Origin: Buddleja alternifolia
Lineage: Eukaryota; Streptophyta; Magnoliopsida; Lamiales; Scrophulariaceae
Assembly (NCBI GenBank): GCA_019426215.1
Contig: CM033402.1
Coordinates: 2,170,001-2,234,000 of the forward strand
Direction: 5' to 3'
DNA: 64,000 nt
The translations under genes were made by a program, and so were the position numbers. The notes beneath the pieces were generated by a model. The model made no database searches, was not told the DNA's origin, and saw only the letters and a program-made list of their open reading frames with translations. Below are positions 59,640 through 64,000 of this stretch, piece by piece; position 1 is the first letter of the stretch; each line of letters starts with the position of its first letter.

Positions 59640-60500
59640 CATAGATTAACTTATCCCCGTATGTGGGCCACTATAGTCCAGATTGTTAAAATAATCTCTG
59701 TAGCTCATATGGGTTTCTTAACATAAATTTTGAATCAGTCCAAGCCTTTTAGTTTATTGCGCTGAATTCATATTAAAGCCCAGCCGTAATATTCAGTCCA
59801 GTCTAAGCACCAATCCTATTCAATATTCATCTATTACTTTCTATAATTCATGGCTGGACCAAGTTTATTGAATCCGTTTCACTAAACAATGTTGACTGAA
59901 GGAGCGTATAGTGGTAGAACTTACCCTATTTGCCATTCCAATAAGGTATGCTGGATCAGTCTTAATAAGCTCGACCAGCTATAGAATTTCCCTAATTTTC
60001 AGGGTTCCCAATTTCAAATTCGACCCCGAAAATTATTTTTAGGGACAAGTCTAACCTTGCATTGCTTCAAGTTTTTTTTCCCCCACTTGCAATGACTATG
60101 ACTATACACTCTTTTAACTCATTCCTAATTTGGAAAGTATTAAATGGTTTAATCTCCCTATATAATCAATTGCGAATATTTCTTACTAAAATGATAGTTT
60201 AATGATGATCGAGTCTACATTCGCTCATCTACCACTATCTAGGGATCATGGGGGTTGGCCGATGAAAACCACCCCACCCCTTATGATTCTATGGCCAAAA
60301 GTGAAACAGATATGTTACGCTCGGTCTACTGTAGAATACTCAAAATTAGTTCAGGCAAATAAAACGTGATGATTAACTAGCTAAATGCAGACAATGCTAT
60401 GTATCACCGACTAATCCTCCTACTGGTGTTCTTCGGGTACATAGGAATATAATTTTACATAGGAAAATGTAAATATTTGCATTTTATCGTCAACGTCATG
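59640..60500. other. DOX3 3' flank
   Basis: No gene. The 60180-60470 part is paralogous to the DOX2 3' flank and provides the empty site for the MITE at 38946-39103. Confidence 0.6.
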
Positions 60501-63500
60501 TCAATCTTGTGCTTGAGAGAGTTCATATCGCTTCAAAACGGAGTTGCCATCTAGATTATCCTTTACATAGTTCTTCACAAACTCACCATATGTAAAAGTC
60601 TTATATAATGGAATACTGCATCTTTTTATCAGTTCTTTCGCAGGTTGAACTTGGCAGTCACTAGATGGATGTATGAAGCAACCAACTGTTGTGCGAGCAG
60701 CGTATGTATTCGTCACGACTCGATGGTCACCGCTTCTTAGCATCCCATTGCTGATCACCTGTACATAGATCGACTATAAGCATGACGTCGAGGTTCAACG
60801 ATACTCGAAAGTTAATTGAAATCATGGAGGAATGTAAAGAGGGAACAATCTCATGACAGCTCTTTGATAAAAACATCAGAGTAAGAGGGACCTCGAGTCG
60901 TCGAGCTTTTCAGAAGGGTGTTTTTGTTATTTCGCATTGTGTTATAGACCTGGACTTCGATTGTATATGGATGTGCATATACAAAATTTGCATATTAATA
61001 AAATTCGTTAGTACACCCGTGGACATAGGCAATTCTTGGCAGAACCACATAAATTCTGTCTTTCGTTCTGTAGCATGGTTCGCTCCTCACATGTAAGAAC
61101 TAAGAACCAAGACCGGGAAATATTACCAATCAAGTACTCAATCATGAATGTCTTTCTCTTGATTCAAGTACTATGAATCAGTTATGTGTGCTAAACAGAA
61201 GAAGGCGATAAAAGATACCTGGAGCGTGTGGCCTACGTTAACCACAAATGCATTGGGAGTAGGATCCAACGCGAGCCATTGTTCATCTTTTAGAACTTGA
61301 AGCCCGGGGGTTGTTCCTTGATTAAGAATGGTGATTAGCTGAGGATCACTGTGCTTAGGTAATCCCAAGGTCAAGCTCGGATCCGGACATGGCGGATAGT
61401 AGTTAAAGTTCATCAACTGATCTTTACTCAAATCACCCTCAAAGTATCCCGATTCAAGTCCCAATCCCTCTCGTATTAGATCCAAAAGCAACAAGCTCAT
61501 CTCCCTTACACGAGCCACGTAGTCTCCTATCACCTCTCTGCAGTTCAGAAAACAACGAAAGCATGAATTTCTTAGTCATGGTGGACTACACCACATGAAT
61601 AGTTATGATTATTCCTGGAACTTTGTTATGAGACCTTCTTCCGTTTCATGTGTGAGATCAATTGTAGTACCATGCACGCTAAAGAGAATCAGCTCTTGAG
61701 AGCTTCTTTCGATTCTTAAGCAGTCCCGCGCCTTCAAATCCCAATATTCCGATATAATCACAACAATTTGTACATATAGAGTTGATTAAGGTAATTTTTG
61801 GCTAGTATTATACCTGAGTCTAGTTGGATTATTTGGCCACTCTTCGACATGATCCTTCAAAGTATTACAAGAGAAACGAAAAGTATCCCTCCATAAATGA
61901 ACTTTCTCTTCATCAAAGCCAGTGTTCGAATATAACCTACATTTTTTCCCTGGATCATTGGAAGAAGAGTTTTCCATGTCTTCTACAAGCAGTTGAATGA
62001 ACTCCTCCGCCACCTTCAGAACATCGCGCATCAAATCCTCGGGGATGCCATGATTTGTCAGCTGTTTTCATTTCCACGGACATTCTTAAGTTTACAATAA
62101 TTAACATATGAAAAATGTAGTCATAATTTAGAAATGATAATAATAACAAGGGTAAATTACAGTAACTATCCCTCTTATTTAATGTAATTACAGTCTAGTT
62201 TGTACGCTTATTTTGGGTCCATGACATCATCTTACAATAAAACCTTACGCTGACTCCCCTTGATTAAGACCGTTGGTCAAATGTGACGGAAAGTGTAAAA
62301 TATCAATCTTACCCTTATATTAAAAAAAATAATGTAAAAAGGGTTATTACATTAACACCCTTCTTATTTTGTGTAATTACAATACAGCCTGCTCTATTGG
62401 AGCATATAACAAATACCTCACTTTATAATCAAACCTTACATTCACCTACGACTAATTAACTTCAGCTTAACTTTTAATTTCTTTTTTTTATAATTACCTT
62501 ATATATAATTATTTTCTTTCAACTTATTTTAATTTAGTAATTCATTTCATGTTTATTAACAACTTAATAATTTAGATTTATCTGCACTGAATTATGATAC
62601 TACTCTAAAAATAAACTGTAACTCGGTATTTGTTTTCATTTTCTAAAAACTAATGGAATTGGCACAAATTCAAATTTGCATTTCATTATCAAGATATTAA
62701 CAAGTTTTTTACGAAATCATTTATTTAAAACTATATTAAAATTACAATTACATCCTCTTTAATATGAAAAATCACATCCACCCCCTCAAGGGCAATAGGA
62801 AAAATTTAGAAAATATTTTTTGATGATATCAGCAAATTATTACCTTAGATTTTTTATGGAAGATGCGATTGTAAGGTTTTATTATAAGAAAAATTACACC
62901 AATACCCACTACTATAATAGGTAATTACACAAACTTACCCTCTTATAATTGAAATTATAAATACCTAACTCGCTATAATTGAAAATTACATTTACCCCCC
63001 GAGATCAGTTTTTTTATGACGTCATCATGCGAACTTCCAAAAATGCCCCATGTCCAAATGTCATTTAGGAAAAATTACACCGACCTCCCCCTCTTATTTT
63101 TGAAATTACACAAACCTCCACTGTTATAATGCACTTCTTACAATCACCCTCCTATGTATTAAAAAATTCTTACACTTTAACATCTAAAAACCTTACAATT
63201 AGCCCTTTATAGGGGGGGGGTGTTGGTAATTTCAAAAACAAGAGGGGTTTTTGGTAATTACACATTATAAGAGGGGGTACGACTGTAACAAAAATATTAT
63301 TCCAGATTTTTTATTTTTTTATTAATTTAAGTGAAGGGCAAAAATATTATTTAGTATTGTTTGACCATTGACCGAGGGTTTTCATGAGGGTAAATGTAAT
63401 TTTCATTTGTAACGGGTTAGGTATTTATAATTTCAATTATAAAAGGGTAAGTTTGTATAATTACCTATTATAACAGTAGGTGTTGGTGTAATTTCCCCTT

Positions 63501-63776
63501 TATTATAAGAAGGGAATATTTGTTACATGCTCAAAATAAACGGAATGAGATGCAAATACACTAAATAAGAGGTGATACCTCGAAGAATCCGAAATCTTGG
63601 CAAGCTTTCATGATATTCTGCACTAGTTCTTGTCTATCAGTATTTCCATAGAGATCGATCATCGGGATGCAATTGGAAGACGGAATCACCACTTTTCCAG
63701 GTCTTCTTTCTGGTGGCAATATGTAATATTCTGGCACATGTTGAACGTTTTGCTTGCTTGAAATGAGTTTCTCCAT
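60501..63776 (-). CDS. 2-oxoglutarate/Fe(II)-dependent dioxygenase, copy 3 (DOX3)
   Basis: Third tandem paralogue, with exons 63776-63579, 62061-61814, 61537-61219 and 60758-60501; 340 aa. Exon 1-3 lengths equal those of DOX1 and DOX2. Iron ligands H211, D213 and H267, R277 (followed by T-T) and N194/Y196 are kept. Exon 2 is clearly the most diverged part: the LPxEDK motif reads LLVEDMEN, followed by SSSNDPG, and CHPLED is replaced by CNTLKD. Exons 1, 3 and most of 4 stay close to the paralogues. That region borders the substrate pocket in related enzymes, so a changed substrate is possible; relaxed constraint is equally possible. Intron 1 is 1517 bp, against 91 bp in DOX2, because of nested foldback elements. 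No stops or frameshifts. Confidence 0.9.
62153..63574. mobile_element. Three-level nest of foldback elements in DOX3 intron 1
   Basis: The outer arms are ccctcttatttaatgtaatt at 62171 and its inverse near 63550. The middle element, 62888-63498, has inverted ends attacacc / ggtgtaat and flanks tttattataa at 62878-62887 and 63499-63508. The innermost arms lie around 63070-63290. Nothing is coding. The outer right arm ends within a few bases of the exon 1 splice donor. Confidence 0.65.
62888..63498. mobile_element. Foldback MITE with TSD, middle layer of the nest
   Basis: Inverted arms of about 110 bp (left aattacaccaatacccacta, right inverse). A 10-bp flanking match tttattataa fits the 9-bp duplication of Mutator-like elements. 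Confidence 0.7.
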
Positions 63777-64000
63777 ATGCAATATATTACATAATCTTCA
63801 ATTGAGCAGTTTGAGGATGTAAGAACAAGTTATTTATGTTGATAATATGGTGCAGATGAAGACAAGTCGTCGACACCTCCCACCAACTAAAGAGATCTGA
63901 TCCCTTCCACTTGTATTATTTAAACGAAATAAATTATAACTTATCGGATTAAACAAGTGATGTAGGACAAGTAATCAAGAAAGAAAGATTATGAAATTTC
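63777..64000 (-). promoter_or_regulatory. DOX3 upstream region
   Basis: Shares aagttatttatgttgataa, atatggtgcagat and ccttccacttgtatta with the upstream regions of DOX1 and DOX2. The window ends here. Confidence 0.5.

Overview
This is nuclear DNA of a flowering plant, most likely a eudicot. It is very AT-rich, its genes have GT-AG introns, and most of it is made of transposable elements. The proteins are plant families: a LOB-domain transcription factor, a class 3 lipase, 2-oxoglutarate-dependent dioxygenases resembling hyoscyamine 6-dioxygenase, and a secreted phytocystatin. I cannot fix the species. All six complete host genes lie on the minus strand, and each exon model was built by reading splice sites and checking frame continuity.

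Layout. 1-3.7 kb: intergenic, with one foldback element. 3741-4894: LBD transcription factor (2 exons, 223 aa). 5-18 kb: gene-free, with nested foldback (Mutator-like) elements, hAT-type MITEs and a SINE. 18018-21767: class 3 lipase (8 exons, about 540 aa). 23481-27088: dioxygenase copy 1 (DOX1). 27284-33293: a truncated LTR retrotransposon with a short-LTR Ty1/copia element inserted in it. 33294-33771: broken 5' copy of the lipase gene. 39355-41406: DOX2, preceded at 35.9-38.1 kb by a large element lying in a TA microsatellite. 42.8 kb: a Helitron 3' end. 43.7-44.6 kb: LINE fragment (RT zinc-binding plus RNase H). 44.7-46.6 and 48.4-50.2 kb: two more TA-microsatellite elements. 50530-50877: phytocystatin. 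51.5 and 52.3 kb: SINEs. 52574-57241: a second copy of the same copia family. 57286-57665: a second broken lipase copy. 57951-58199: SINE. 60501-63776: DOX3.

The main organising event is a tandem triplication of a lipase-dioxygenase block. Each of the three dioxygenase genes is preceded, at lower coordinates, by the 5' end of the lipase gene. The lipase is complete only in the first block. All three dioxygenases keep identical exon boundaries in the coding frame, the iron ligands and the 2OG-binding arginine, so all three look functional. The paralogous introns and flanks act as internal controls: two insertions (23933-24775 and 38946-39103) can be checked against an empty paralogous site.

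The most unusual structures are three. First, a copia family whose single ORF appears to run from the last base of the 5' LTR to the sixth base of the 3' LTR, so that both the primer-binding site and the polypurine tract are coding. Second, three 1.8-2.2 kb terminal-inverted-repeat elements, each flanked by TA microsatellites and filled with TGTATAATG-type repeats. Third, multi-level nests of foldback elements. I saw no ribosomal RNA gene, tRNA gene or CRISPR array.
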